Under the pieces are notes generated by a model that saw only the letters and a program-made list of their open reading frames with translations, searched no databases and was not told where the DNA came from. Shown here in pieces: positions 16,957 through 25,887 of a DNA stretch of 64,000 bases. Every line of letters starts with the position of its first letter. Within the stretch, counting starts at the first letter, position 1. Source of the stretch: CAZLFQ01 sp044229535 (GTDB taxonomy: Bacteria; Pseudomonadota; Alphaproteobacteria; Rickettsiales; Midichloriaceae); assembly GCA_044229535.1 (NCBI GenBank), contig JBGASU010000001.1, positions 496,001-560,000 of the forward strand. Direction: 5' to 3'. The translations under genes were made by a program, and so were the position numbers.

Positions 16957-19236
16957 ATGATTAGGAATATGATTATTAAAAAGATTGCTATAGCGGGATT
17001 ATTTTTTGCGTTGTGTACCTCTTCAGCGTACGGTGCTTCTAGAATTGGCAAAATTGACTACCAAGGCAACCAGCGTATTAGCGACCAAACCATCTTCGCA
17101 TATTTAAAGCTAAATACTGGCGACAACTACGACCAAAAAAAGGTAGATGAATCTATTAAGTCATTGTTTAAAACTGGATTTTTTTCTGACGTCAAAATCA
17201 ATATTTCTGGCTCTACTCTTATGGTACAAGTAGCAGAAAATCCAATGATTAGTAAAATATATTTGGATGGAAATAAAAGAATTGAAGACAATGATTTAAT
17301 GCCAGAACTATCTATGCAGGCTCATTCAGTATTTTCAATTACAAAAATGCAGAGCGATATCCGCAGAATGGTTCAGATATATCAAAAACGTGGTAGATAC
17401 TCGGTAAAGATTGAGCCTAAGATTATTAAACTCGACCAAAATAGAATAAACTTAGTTTATGAAATTGAAGAAGGTTCACAAGCAAAGATTAAAAAAATCA
17501 ATATAGATGGGAATGAATCTTTCTCAGATGCCGATATAATTGAAGCTATAGCTTCACGTGAAGAACGCTGGTATCGCTTCTTCTCTACTACAGATATCTA
17601 TGATCCTGACAAGTTAGAATACGATAAAGAGCAAATTCGCCGCTTCTATATGAATCGTGGATATGCAACTTTTAAAGTTACATCGTCCACAGCAGAACTA
17701 TCACCAAAGAGAGACGCTTTTTTAATTACATTCGTTGTAGATGAAGGTGATGTCTATGAATTTGGCGAAATAAATATAATTAGCAATATCAAAGGTATAG
17801 AAACCGAAAGACTTATACCTTGGCTCACTATCAAGACGGGGCATACATTCAGTAAGGAAAACATCGAAGACTCCGTAGATGCTTTAACTAACTATCTTGG
17901 CAACCATGGCTACCCATTTGTCGACATAGAACCAGAGATTAAAAATAATAAAGATACTTTAACTACCTCAGTTACTTTTAATATCAAGGAAAGTCCTAAA
18001 GTTTATATAGATAAAATAAACATAAAAAATAATACCCGTACTTTAGATAAAGTAATCCGCAGAGAGTTTAGAATTTCCGAAGGCGATCCTTATAATGTAT
18101 CTAAAATACAACGCTCAAAACAACGTATTGAGAATTTAGGATTCTTTAATAAAATAGAATTCAAAAATAAAAAAACAAATTCACCAGATAAAATGGATCT
18201 AGATGTTGAAGTTGAAGAAACCTCAACTGGTAGCTTGAATTTTGCAGCAGGCTACAATACTTCAACTGGTCCATTAGGTAGCATTTCGTTATCTGAAAAC
18301 AACTTTTTAGGCAAAGGACAGCAAGTTGTTCTTAGCTTCTTGCAAGCACAAAAACAAAGCGATTATACATTTAGCTTCACAGAACCATATTTTATGGATA
18401 AAGATCTTTCTGCTGGCTTTGATTTATTCCTATCGCAAAAAGATTTGAAAAAACAAAGCGCATATAGCAGCAAAACCAAAGGTTTTGTGCTGAGATCTGG
18501 TTATGAGATTACCGAGAATTTATCCCATGGAATCAGGTATTCATTAAAAGAAGAAGATATTCGCGATGTTGCCTCAGATGCCTCTATTTATGTTAAAGCA
18601 CAAAAGGGTAAAAATACTGTATCATCAGTTGGCCATACTCTGACCTATGATAGACTTGATAGCAGAATTGATCCAACGGATGGCTACCATCTGAGCTTTA
18701 GCCAAGATATAGCGGGTTTAGGTGGACAAACTAATTACTTTATGCACGAAGGTAAAGCCGCCTATTATAAGCCATTATATAAAAAAGATTTTGTGTTAAA
18801 AATAGTTGGCAAAATAGGGGATATGAGAGGATTCGGCGGTAAGAAAGTTAAACTAAATGATCGCTTCATGATAGGCCCAGAGTATGTAAGAGGTTTTGAT
18901 ATAGCAGGGATAGGACCGAGAGATAAAAAAACTCTCGATGCATTAGGTGGTAATCAATATTATGCGGGCACAGCGGAGATTACATTTCCTATTGGGCTAC
19001 CAGAAGAATTGGGAGTAAAAGGCGCAGTGTTTACCGATGCTGGGTCTTTATTTGGGATAGACGAAAAGGATAAATCCAAAATTTATGATGTTCATTCTAT
19101 TAGAGCATCATCAGGTGCGAGCTTGATTTGGAAATCTCCTTTTGGTACTATGAGCTTACATTACGCCGTACCTTATAAAAAAGAGAAGTTCGACGACGTG
19201 AGGAAGTTTTATTTTAACTTCGGCACAAAATTTTAA
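16957..19236 (+). CDS. bamA: Outer membrane protein assembly factor BamA
   Basis: 759 residues. Signal peptide (MIIKKIAIAGLFFALCTSSA, from M5), then five POTRA domains (IGKIDYQGNQRISDQ, ISKIYLDGNKRIEDN, IKKINIDGNESFSDA, EFGEINIISNIKG, IDKINIKNNTRTLD) and a C-terminal Omp85 16-strand barrel with the conserved RGF motif (VRGFDIAGIGPRD, about residue 646) and terminal Phe (FNFGTKF). It inserts beta-barrel proteins into the outer membrane. The chaperone gene ompH follows 17 bases later, the common bamA-skp order. M1 at 16957 or M5 at 16969 may be the real start. Confidence 0.97.
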   Translation: MIRNMIIKKIAIAGLFFALCTSSAYGASRIGKIDYQGNQRISDQTIFAYLKLNTGDNYDQKKVDESIKSLFKTGFFSDVKINISGSTLMVQVAENPMISKIYLDGNKRIEDNDLMPELSMQAHSVFSITKMQSDIRRMVQIYQKRGRYSVKIEPKIIKLDQNRINLVYEIEEGSQAKIKKINIDGNESFSDADIIEAIASREERWYRFFSTTDIYDPDKLEYDKEQIRRFYMNRGYATFKVTSSTAELSPKRDAFLITFVVDEGDVYEFGEINIISNIKGIETERLIPWLTIKTGHTFSKENIEDSVDALTNYLGNHGYPFVDIEPEIKNNKDTLTTSVTFNIKESPKVYIDKINIKNNTRTLDKVIRREFRISEGDPYNVSKIQRSKQRIENLGFFNKIEFKNKKTNSPDKMDLDVEVEETSTGSLNFAAGYNTSTGPLGSISLSENNFLGKGQQVVLSFLQAQKQSDYTFSFTEPYFMDKDLSAGFDLFLSQKDLKKQSAYSSKTKGFVLRSGYEITENLSHGIRYSLKEEDIRDVASDASIYVKAQKGKNTVSSVGHTLTYDRLDSRIDPTDGYHLSFSQDIAGLGGQTNYFMHEGKAAYYKPLYKKDFVLKIVGKIGDMRGFGGKKVKLNDRFMIGPEYVRGFDIAGIGPRDKKTLDALGGNQYYAGTAEITFPIGLPEELGVKGAVFTDAGSLFGIDEKDKSKIYDVHSIRASSGASLIWKSPFGTMSLHYAVPYKKEKFDDVRKFYFNFGTKF

Positions 19237-19253
19237 CACTTATAGGAGATAAA

Positions 19254-19838
19254 ATGTTTAATATAACTAAAACTACCATCGTGGCACTAGCCATTCTTGC
19301 TGCTTCTATTACATCTGCAAGCGCACAAGCTACACCAGCTACCGCTACTTCAACAACCAGCATGAATATCGCAGTTGTAGATACCCAGAAAATTTTTGAA
19401 AAAGCTACCGCTCTTCAAAAAATTAAAGAGCAACTAGATAAAAAAGCTGAGGAGTTTAAAAAAGAAACAGCTAAAAAAGAAGAAACCTTCAAGAAAAAAT
19501 TTGAAGATCTAGAAAAACAAAAAGCCACTCTTGCTAAGGAAGCTTATGATAAAAAAAGCGAAGATATAGGCAAGGAATTTGGCGAAGCTCAAAAGAAAGT
19601 TCAAGAAAACCGCCAATTAATTGACAAAGCTTATCAAGATGCTATGCAACAAGTTAACGATGCATTCACTTCAATTATCACTGAAGAAGCTGGCAAAAAA
19701 GGATACAAAGTTGTACTTCCTAAACTACAAACTTTATTCTCTGATAATGGCATTGAAATTACAGATGCTATGATTGATGCTTTAAATAAAAAGCTTCCAT
19801 CAGTTACTGTAAAATTTGACGCATCAACAAAAGGTTAA
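19254..19838 (+). CDS. OmpH/Skp-family periplasmic chaperone
   Basis: 194 residues: signal peptide ending near TSASAQA (about residue 25), then MNIAVVDTQKIFEKATALQK, the N-terminal strand of Skp, and a long charged coiled coil (about 55-125) forming the tentacle arms, closing with the C-terminal KGYKVVLPK strand. It keeps outer-membrane proteins soluble on the way to BamA. Good Shine-Dalgarno (AGGAGAT) before the ATG. A terminator directly follows. Confidence 0.93.
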   Translation: MFNITKTTIVALAILAASITSASAQATPATATSTTSMNIAVVDTQKIFEKATALQKIKEQLDKKAEEFKKETAKKEETFKKKFEDLEKQKATLAKEAYDKKSEDIGKEFGEAQKKVQENRQLIDKAYQDAMQQVNDAFTSIITEEAGKKGYKVVLPKLQTLFSDNGIEITDAMIDALNKKLPSVTVKFDASTKG

Positions 19839-19860
19839 TTAGTCTAATTTACTATTATTA

Positions 19861-19889
19861 AAAAGCCCACTTAATGTGGGCTTTTTTTT
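19861..19889 (+). terminator. Terminator after bamA-ompH
   Basis: AAAAGCCCAC, a five-base loop TTAAT and GTGGGCTTTT, followed by further T's: a perfect 10-bp stem. Confidence 0.92.
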
Positions 19890-19902
19890 ATAAGGAACAC
19901 AT

Positions 19903-20196
19903 ATGCAGCTAAAATTCAAAGCAAAAGTCTGGTTATATAACGGCACAAATGCAAGTTGGCACTTTATAACCCTACCAGTAGAAATTGGGCAGCAAGTAAA
20001 ATACTTAGGAATGAATAAAAAAGCTGGCTGGGGTGCTATACGAGTCAAAGCTCAAATCGGCAATACAACATGGGAAACATCTGTATTTCCATCTAAAGAG
20101 TTGTCGTCATATATCTTACCCTTAAAGTCAGAAATAAGAAAAAAAGAAAACATTAGAGAAAGCGACATAATTCATGTAACAATCAAAATTATATAA
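19903..20196 (+). CDS. DUF1905 domain-containing protein
   Basis: 97 residues with the compact beta-barrel pattern of DUF1905: FKAKVWLYNGTNASWHFITL, a G-W-G-A-I-R-V strand (KKAGWGAIRVKAQIGNTTW), TSVFPSK and a C-terminal DIIHVTIKI. Family members are small proteins of unknown biochemical function, often fused to YdeI-type domains. It is a stand-alone gene between the ompH terminator and an unknown gene 18 bases downstream. Confidence 0.88.
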   Translation: MQLKFKAKVWLYNGTNASWHFITLPVEIGQQVKYLGMNKKAGWGAIRVKAQIGNTTWETSVFPSKELSSYILPLKSEIRKKENIRESDIIHVTIKII

Positions 20197-20214
20197 CCAG
20201 TTTAGTACTTAGAG

Positions 20215-20565
20215 ATGAACGAAAAACATTTATCAAGCATGACTCCCGATGAATACAATACTTATTTTAAATTTAAATGTGTATTAGCTATTTTTCCTCT
20301 TTTACTTCAAAATAACTTCATGGATGTGAAAGATCGGAGATCTTTACTCAGAACACTAAATATAAATAACACTCATCAACCTGTAAAAGATCTATTAGGT
20401 ATTTTTAATTTTATTCAAAGCTTGGGGTATGTCTATAAAGGAGAAATATCTTTAGAGCCTATAGTCAAATTTTGTGACGCATCCATAATAAGAATGTTAG
20501 AATCATTACCGGATAAAGAACGTATCAAAGGGCAATTCCAATCTTTAAAAATTAATACTTTTTAG
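20215..20565 (+). CDS. Hypothetical protein
   Basis: 116 residues, not recognised. Helical; contains FKFKCVLAIFPLLLQNNFMD and LLGIFNFIQSLGYV hydrophobic stretches but no convincing membrane helix. The start is 18 bases after the DUF1905 gene, suggesting co-transcription. Its 3' end overlaps the convergent coq7 by 14 bases. Confidence 0.6.
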   Translation: MNEKHLSSMTPDEYNTYFKFKCVLAIFPLLLQNNFMDVKDRRSLLRTLNINNTHQPVKDLLGIFNFIQSLGYVYKGEISLEPIVKFCDASIIRMLESLPDKERIKGQFQSLKINTF

Positions 20566-21067
20566 AAAGTTTAATAGCTGTTTTACTTGCAAATTTGATA
20601 AACGCACTAAGTACTGGGTAGCCTATAGCATTTTTTGCATCATAATCAATTCCTGTATCCCTATGCTCAAGCTCTTCATCTCTGAATTTTTCTATCTTTT
20701 TTCTTAGCTCTCTTTCTTTGGGAATACTTTGCAAAGCATCGACTTGCTCTTTATAGTGGTCACCAATAACCTCTTCTACCGCGACCGTACATGCCATGGC
20801 CGCTTTTTCACCCATTCTTGCAGTAATAGCCCCAAGAGCGAAACCAGCAATATTCCAAATAGGAGATAGTACAGTGGGCCTCACTCTACGCTCCTTTATT
20901 TGATTTTCAAAATATTCAAGATGCACGAGCTCCTGCTCTAACATGTGCTTGATTTCAGAATGGTCTTTTAAAACTGAAAGCTGCCCTTGATAAATTCTCT
21001 TGGCACCAAACTCACCAGCATGGTTTACCCTAATCATTTCTTCGATGATTTGGTTATTTCTTTTCAT
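20552..21067 (-). CDS. coq7: Demethoxyubiquinone hydroxylase Coq7
   Basis: About 171 residues from M at 21067, chosen because GGGA lies 8 nt upstream; in-frame ATG at 21076 and TTG at 21085 are alternatives. The di-iron ligands of the ferritin-like Coq7 family are present: RVNHAGEFGAKR (Glu), EQELVHLEYFE (ExxH), AVEEVIGDHY and RDEELEHRD (ExxH). It hydroxylates the ring at position 5/6 in ubiquinone synthesis, needing O2. It overlaps the dsbB end by about 14 bases and is the last gene of the minus-strand run. Confidence 0.93.
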   Translation of the reverse strand: MKRNNQIIEEMIRVNHAGEFGAKRIYQGQLSVLKDHSEIKHMLEQELVHLEYFENQIKERRVRPTVLSPIWNIAGFALGAITARMGEKAAMACTVAVEEVIGDHYKEQVDALQSIPKERELRKKIEKFRDEELEHRDTGIDYDAKNAIGYPVLSAFIKFASKTAIKLSKKY

Positions 21068-21557
21068 ATTTAGCATTCCCAACAAATACGTAGGCTAAAA
21101 GCACTGTAATCACTAATAGAAGCAAAGAATAAACAAAATTCCACCCTGCAAGCGTTACACCCATAAAAGTAAATCCTACCCTGTCGCATGGGACATCATC
21201 TTTAGCTTCAATAAGAGCTTTATATTCTTCAATGGTAGTAGCCTGACCTGAAGACATTTTGCCAGTACATGACAGATCTAATGAAAACCAACTATTTTCA
21301 ACGCCAACGTGTACTATCGCCAAACCAGCCCCAGCAATTAAACCCAATATAATAAACTTGATAATCAAATCTTTAAACTTATCCGACAAATAACCTATAC
21401 AACATAAAACTATCAAAGCCATATACGACCAACGCTGGTAATAGCACATCTTGCATGGCATTAAACCCAGCACATACTCAGAAAAATAAGCCGCTGCAAG
21501 AGCAAAAATTGATGCCGCCGCAATAAATTTAAAATAGATTTGGTAATACTTATGCAC
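21054..21557 (-). CDS. dsbB: Disulfide bond formation protein DsbB
   Basis: 167 residues, four membrane helices. The first redox pair is CKMC (about residues 35-38) followed by YYQRW; the second pair is in SCTGKM and VPCDRV (about 97 and 124) within the periplasmic loop. It reoxidises DsbA and passes electrons to quinone, which fits the adjacent ubiquinone gene coq7. The start is GTG at 21557. Confidence 0.92.
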   Translation of the reverse strand: MHKYYQIYFKFIAAASIFALAAAYFSEYVLGLMPCKMCYYQRWSYMALIVLCCIGYLSDKFKDLIIKFIILGLIAGAGLAIVHVGVENSWFSLDLSCTGKMSSGQATTIEEYKALIEAKDDVPCDRVGFTFMGVTLAGWNFVYSLLLLVITVLLAYVFVGNAKYEKK

Positions 21558-21618
21558 TACAAAAAACCGCTAACAATATTCTACAACAAAATATAGACAG
21601 CTTAGCTTTTTTTGTCAG

Positions 21619-21888
21619 CTATTTATTTTTAAGTTGTTCGGCAGCAAGCTTCCCAACAACATCTACAGGTTGACCATTTTGCTTAGAAATACGTTCATAT
21701 TCCTGTTTTCGTTTTGCATTAACTTCACTTACCAAAGCATCTACTTCTGAACTTGATTGAACTGCTTCAATGTAGCCATCAGACTTTTCTGCAATTAAGC
21801 CTTGAGAACGAGCTGACTGCAGGTCTAGTGCAAAAGCTGAAGCTGTAAAAGCTAAAACAAAAGCAGAAGATAATAATAATTTTCTCAT
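21619..21888 (-). CDS. ydbL: YdbL-family (DUF1318) periplasmic protein
   Basis: 89 residues: signal peptide MRKLLLSSAFVLAFTASAFA and the DUF1318 core with LQSARSQGLIAEKSDGYIEA and RISKQNGQPVDVVGKLAAEQ. With YdbH and YnbE it forms the system that in E. coli links inner and outer membrane for phospholipid transport and modulates YdbH-YnbE assembly. It follows ynbE by 12 bases. Confidence 0.9.
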   Translation of the reverse strand: MRKLLLSSAFVLAFTASAFALDLQSARSQGLIAEKSDGYIEAVQSSSEVDALVSEVNAKRKQEYERISKQNGQPVDVVGKLAAEQLKNK

Positions 21889-21900
21889 AAAATACTCCTA

Positions 21901-22086
21901 TTAGAATATATCTGGGTTTTTAGTAATTGCTTTTTTAACATCTTTATCAATTTGAACTTTAATTTTATGTTCAATATTAACATTCAAATTAATCTCTACA
22001 GGCTTATCTGGAGCTTGCACTTGCACTGTTGGAGCGCAAGCAACTACGAATAAAGCCAATAATACAACATAAAAATTATTTCTCAT
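21901..22086 (-). CDS. ynbE: YnbE-like lipoprotein
   Basis: 61 residues from ATG at 22086, which overlaps the ydbH end by 11 bases. Signal peptide with lipobox FVVACAP, then CAPTVQVQAPDKPVEINLNV and IKVQIDKDVKK, the compact YnbE beta pattern. In E. coli YnbE multimers stack on the C-terminus of YdbH to complete a bridge to the outer membrane. The upstream M at 22122 would hide the lipobox and is unlikely. Confidence 0.88.
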   Translation of the reverse strand: MRNNFYVVLLALFVVACAPTVQVQAPDKPVEINLNVNIEHKIKVQIDKDVKKAITKNPDIF

Positions 22087-23377
22087 TTTTATCCTCAGAG
22101 TCAATAATGGTTTTAACGTCATTCATTGGTAACAAACTGCGTTTTAACATTGGTATTGTATCACCAGATAGATTTATATTCAACTTTACTTTCCTTCCTT
22201 CCATATAGCTTGGGTTAGTCCCCTCAACCTTCATATTAATCAATGAGTTATCATCCTTATCTACTATAATCGACATCTCTAAAATGTTGTATTTGAAATT
22301 TTCCAAGATTGTTCTGGTCATTTTAACCTGATCGTTATCACCTGGTATCAATGCTGGCGAAACCTTTATAAGACCTTCGTTTCCACCTTCTAACTGTCCA
22401 TTTTGAATTTCGATTTGTCCACTAGGATGATATACTAGCTTCACACTGCCAGACAACCTACCGTCACCTTCAATTTCGCCGTTGGTAACTTTGCCAAGAA
22501 TATCTGATAACTCAACATTTTTAACATTAGCTTTTATTGGAATAGGTTTTTTGAAGCCAGTCGATGTAATTATTTTATCTACTGTGACAAACCCACCGCC
22601 GATAGGTAATTTGAATTTAGATATTTCAAACTTGCCGTTTTGCATGTCTTGCACATCTACATCGACAATTAAGTTAATATTAAAAGTTGCATCCTTACTG
22701 GCTAAATTAGCAGTTGTGGTAAAGTGCGTGTTCTTTAGATCTAGCGACCCTTCTAATACTGGAGAATAAATATCGATTGGCGAATTTTCCATGACAACTG
22801 GAGAAGATTTAAAAATCCCATGAATTGTTTTATTATTGTGGTCTACATCTAAATCTACCGAAACAGATGTATCCATTGAAAATTCTTTATCTGAGAAATT
22901 CAGAGATATATTTTTTAGAGTTACTTTATCAGGTAATGATTTAAAGATTTGGTCAATATCAATTTGGCTTTTTTCAGACTTAGTTTTAAATAAAGATTCT
23001 AGACCTTCAATACTTATCCATTCTGGACTCCTAACTGCGTTTAATAGAACATTACCTACTTCCAGAGATTTTATTTTGCCACTAACCACCTCTTTAGCAT
23101 CGTAATTTACAACAATATCTTTAATCTTTATCTCAGAATTACTGCCAAGATTTAGTTCAGAGATCGAAGCTTTGCTAGTGTCAATGGAGTGGATTTCAAA
23201 TTTAGAAACTTTCAAACCCCCAGCTTCTAAAGTGGTAATTACTTTACTTTCAATAACTCCTTTAAATGGAAAGAAAAAATAGGTTAGAATCCCAGCTACT
23301 AATAACAAATCAAAAATCACAATAAACCAAATTAACTTACGTGACATCTTTGGCTTTACTTGCGAACTTTCTAGCAT
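22076..23377 (-). CDS. ydbH: Short YdbH-like AsmA-fold intermembrane lipid transport protein
   Basis: 433 residues, about half of E. coli YdbH. One N-terminal membrane helix (LIWFIVIFDLLLVAGILTYF, about 15-36), then repeated beta strands of an AsmA-like groove, ending in the family's C-terminal part with IEGDGRLSGSVKLVYHPSGQ, NGQLEGGNEGLIKVSP and ILENFKYNILEMSI. The order ydbH-ynbE-ydbL is conserved and the genes overlap, so the three should act together in moving phospholipids to the outer membrane. The shorter groove must be compensated by YnbE multimers or a narrower periplasm (inference). Confidence 0.85.
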   Translation of the reverse strand: MLESSQVKPKMSRKLIWFIVIFDLLLVAGILTYFFFPFKGVIESKVITTLEAGGLKVSKFEIHSIDTSKASISELNLGSNSEIKIKDIVVNYDAKEVVSGKIKSLEVGNVLLNAVRSPEWISIEGLESLFKTKSEKSQIDIDQIFKSLPDKVTLKNISLNFSDKEFSMDTSVSVDLDVDHNNKTIHGIFKSSPVVMENSPIDIYSPVLEGSLDLKNTHFTTTANLASKDATFNINLIVDVDVQDMQNGKFEISKFKLPIGGGFVTVDKIITSTGFKKPIPIKANVKNVELSDILGKVTNGEIEGDGRLSGSVKLVYHPSGQIEIQNGQLEGGNEGLIKVSPALIPGDNDQVKMTRTILENFKYNILEMSIIVDKDDNSLINMKVEGTNPSYMEGRKVKLNINLSGDTIPMLKRSLLPMNDVKTIIDSEDKNEK

Positions 23378-23380
23378 AAA

Positions 23381-24100
23381 TTACATATTGGAATGAATTT
23401 TCCTAATTTTCTCTAAATCATCGGGTGTATCCACACCAAGTGCAACATCTTTAACTACACCAATTCTTATGGTCATATCATTTTCAAGTGCGCGTAGCTG
23501 TTCTAATCTTTCACGAAGTTCAAGTGGTGTTTGTTTTAGCTGTACAAATTTATTAAGTGCATCTTTTCTGTAAACATAAATGCCAACGTGGTGGTACATA
23601 TCACCATCACCATGCGGTGAGTTAGATGTGCGGGTAAAATACAAAGCTCTGCCGTTAATAGCGATAATCGCTTTCACGACATTAGGATTTGTTTTTTCAG
23701 ATTCGTCTTCCATCAATGTAGCAATTGTTGAAATGTCATCATTAGAAGCTTGAAGAATTTCTACAGCATGCTTGATGGTGTTCGGGCTGATTAATGGAAT
23801 GTCGCCCTGAAGATTTACAATATAGTCATATTCCTTGCCACAAGCTTTGTAAGCTGCGTAAATTCTATCTGTACCAGTATTGATTTCATGTGGGGTAAGA
23901 ATAGCTTTAAACCCATACTTAGCCGCTAAATCAACCAACTCTTGATCTGGACAAGCAATGTAAACATCACCCACCTTTGCATCCATTGCTTTCTCCGCAA
24001 CATGTATAAGCATCGGTTTACCACCAATATCTGCCAATGGCTTATTTGGCAGTCTCGTAGCACCTAAACGTGCGGGGATAAATATAGCTGTATTTGTCAT
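23381..24100 (-). CDS. kdsB: 3-deoxy-manno-octulosonate cytidylyltransferase
   Basis: About 239 residues from ATG at 24100; the TTG at 24118 is less likely, and 24100 overlaps the yihY end by four bases as in coupled genes. Motifs: IPARLGATRLPNKPLADIGG (nucleotide binding), YIVNLQGDIPLI and HVGIYVYRK. It makes CMP-Kdo, the activated sugar of the LPS inner core. With kdsD and lptC further on it shows the organism keeps Kdo-LPS. Confidence 0.96.
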   Translation of the reverse strand: MTNTAIFIPARLGATRLPNKPLADIGGKPMLIHVAEKAMDAKVGDVYIACPDQELVDLAAKYGFKAILTPHEINTGTDRIYAAYKACGKEYDYIVNLQGDIPLISPNTIKHAVEILQASNDDISTIATLMEDESEKTNPNVVKAIIAINGRALYFTRTSNSPHGDGDMYHHVGIYVYRKDALNKFVQLKQTPLELRERLEQLRALENDMTIRIGVVKDVALGVDTPDDLEKIRKIHSNM

Positions 24101-24960
24101 TTTTTCTTTTGTTTCCAATACGTGTTTTCAAGGTGGTAGTTAAACTCAGCACCGAAGATGTAAATTATACTGCAAACATAAAAATAGAGCAAAGCAATTA
24201 TTATCCCAGCAATACTTCCGTATATCAAATTAACCTGAGGAAAATTAGCAACATAATATTTAAACAACACCGAAAATAAAGACCATCCAATTAATACCGT
24301 TATCGCTCCTGGCAGAGTTCTTTTGAAACTTTGCTTTCTATTAGGAAGCGCATAATATGAGAAACTAATAAGAACCAATCCTAATTTTATCAACAATAGA
24401 TACCTTAAATTTTCGCCTTCAGATGTGAATAATGCAATATACTTATACTCACCCAAATGCAGCGCACTATCGATAAAATTCCAAATCATTGGCAATACTA
24501 TAAGACTGACCAAAAAACATATAATTATTATCACTGCCATAAAAAATTCAAAGAAACTAACTAACCTTCTCCATAAATACATTGGCGTATGCGTCACTCT
24601 ATATGCTTTATTCAGAATAGTCCTTAGAGCTTCAAAAATAGAAGAAGCTGTCCATATGGCACTTATAATCGCAATCGTTAATAAACTTTGTGGGGGGCTA
24701 GAGGTAATTTCTAATATTCTAGGCTTTAACGCATCTATAAACCCAGCCCAATTACTTTTTAAAATTATATTTACAAGGTGATTTCCTAAAAAATCATTAC
24801 CAATAAATCCGACCGCAGCCATAAAAAACACTAGGAAGGGAAATATTGTTAACATTATAAGGAACGATAGATAGCCAGCATGCTCAATACCATCATGCAT
24901 TACCAAATCTCTAATGCTAGAACCAACACACCTACTAAATTTTACAAAACCTTTAATCAT
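24097..24960 (-). CDS. YihY/BrkB-family inner membrane protein
   Basis: 287 residues, six predicted membrane helices. Family motifs: GYLSFLIMLTIFPFLVFFMA, IWTASSIFEALRTILNKAY and the C-terminal GSIAGIIIALLYFYVCSIIY. The biochemical role is unsettled (older records call it ribonuclease BN in error). The ATG at 24960 overlaps folD by four bases and the end overlaps kdsB by four, a tightly coupled block. Confidence 0.92.
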   Translation of the reverse strand: MIKGFVKFSRCVGSSIRDLVMHDGIEHAGYLSFLIMLTIFPFLVFFMAAVGFIGNDFLGNHLVNIILKSNWAGFIDALKPRILEITSSPPQSLLTIAIISAIWTASSIFEALRTILNKAYRVTHTPMYLWRRLVSFFEFFMAVIIIICFLVSLIVLPMIWNFIDSALHLGEYKYIALFTSEGENLRYLLLIKLGLVLISFSYYALPNRKQSFKRTLPGAITVLIGWSLFSVLFKYYVANFPQVNLIYGSIAGIIIALLYFYVCSIIYIFGAEFNYHLENTYWKQKKK

Positions 24961-25820
24961 AACTTTATCTTCTTTTGGATGCAGGCAGCTTTGACAGTAT
25001 TACTCAACATACATGCTACCGTCATTGGCCCCACACCACCTGGTACTGGGGTTATAAATCCTGCAACTTCTTTTACCTCATCAAATTTAACGTCACCATA
25101 AAGCTTGCCTTCATGACGAGTAATTCCTATATCAATAACACATGCTCCTGACTTTATCAAATTTGCGGTAATCATTTCCTTCTGACCAGTTGCTGCAATT
25201 AGTATATCTGCAGTCTTACATTCTTCAGCGATATTATATGATTTGCTATGCAGTGTAGTCACTGTGCAATTCTCTCTTAAAAGCATTGTTGCCATTGGCC
25301 TTCCAACTATTATTGATCTACCTACAACTACTGCTTTTTTGCCCGAAAGATCATTTCCCATAACGCTTTTTATCAGCATTAAACAACCTTGAGGAGTGCT
25401 GGGCTCTAAGCAATCTCGCGACGAATGTAGAAGACCTATGTTTCTAGTCGTAAAACCATCCACGTCTTTTATCGGATCAATTGAGTCAATAATATCATAT
25501 TGATCTATACCATTAGGCAACGGAAGTTGGACTAAAACACCATGAGTTCTTTGATCATTATTAAGATTTTCTATCTTAGCCTTTATAATTCTTTGCGATG
25601 CAGCTGCTGGCAATATATAATCAAATATATTAATCCCAATTTCTTTTGCTTTTGCAATTTTGTTTTTTACATAAACATGGCTAGCAGGGTCGTCCCCAAC
25701 CAGCACCACAGCTAAACCAGGAATAACGTTGTGTTTATCTTTCAAAAGCTGTACGGTCTGCTTTAATTCATTACAAAACTTATTTGCAAACGCTTTTCCA
25801 TCTATTATTTTCGCTGTCAT
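24957..25820 (-). CDS. folD: Bifunctional methylenetetrahydrofolate dehydrogenase/cyclohydrolase
   Basis: 287 residues. Motifs: HVYVKNKIAKAKEIGI with the catalytic Lys, VLVQLPLPNGID, DVDGFTT, GRSIIVGRPM (Rossmann NADP site) and TPVPGGVGPMTVA. It interconverts methylene-, methenyl- and 10-formyl-THF for purine and formyl-Met supply. It appears to be the first gene of the long minus-strand run down to coq7. Confidence 0.97.
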   Translation of the reverse strand: MTAKIIDGKAFANKFCNELKQTVQLLKDKHNVIPGLAVVLVGDDPASHVYVKNKIAKAKEIGINIFDYILPAAASQRIIKAKIENLNNDQRTHGVLVQLPLPNGIDQYDIIDSIDPIKDVDGFTTRNIGLLHSSRDCLEPSTPQGCLMLIKSVMGNDLSGKKAVVVGRSIIVGRPMATMLLRENCTVTTLHSKSYNIAEECKTADILIAATGQKEMITANLIKSGACVIDIGITRHEGKLYGDVKFDEVKEVAGFITPVPGGVGPMTVACMLSNTVKAACIQKKIKL

Positions 25821-25887
25821 TCGTTACATATAACTATTTGCTTTCAATATAGTACTATTTGTAGAAAAACGAAAGTTCTAAGTAAAT

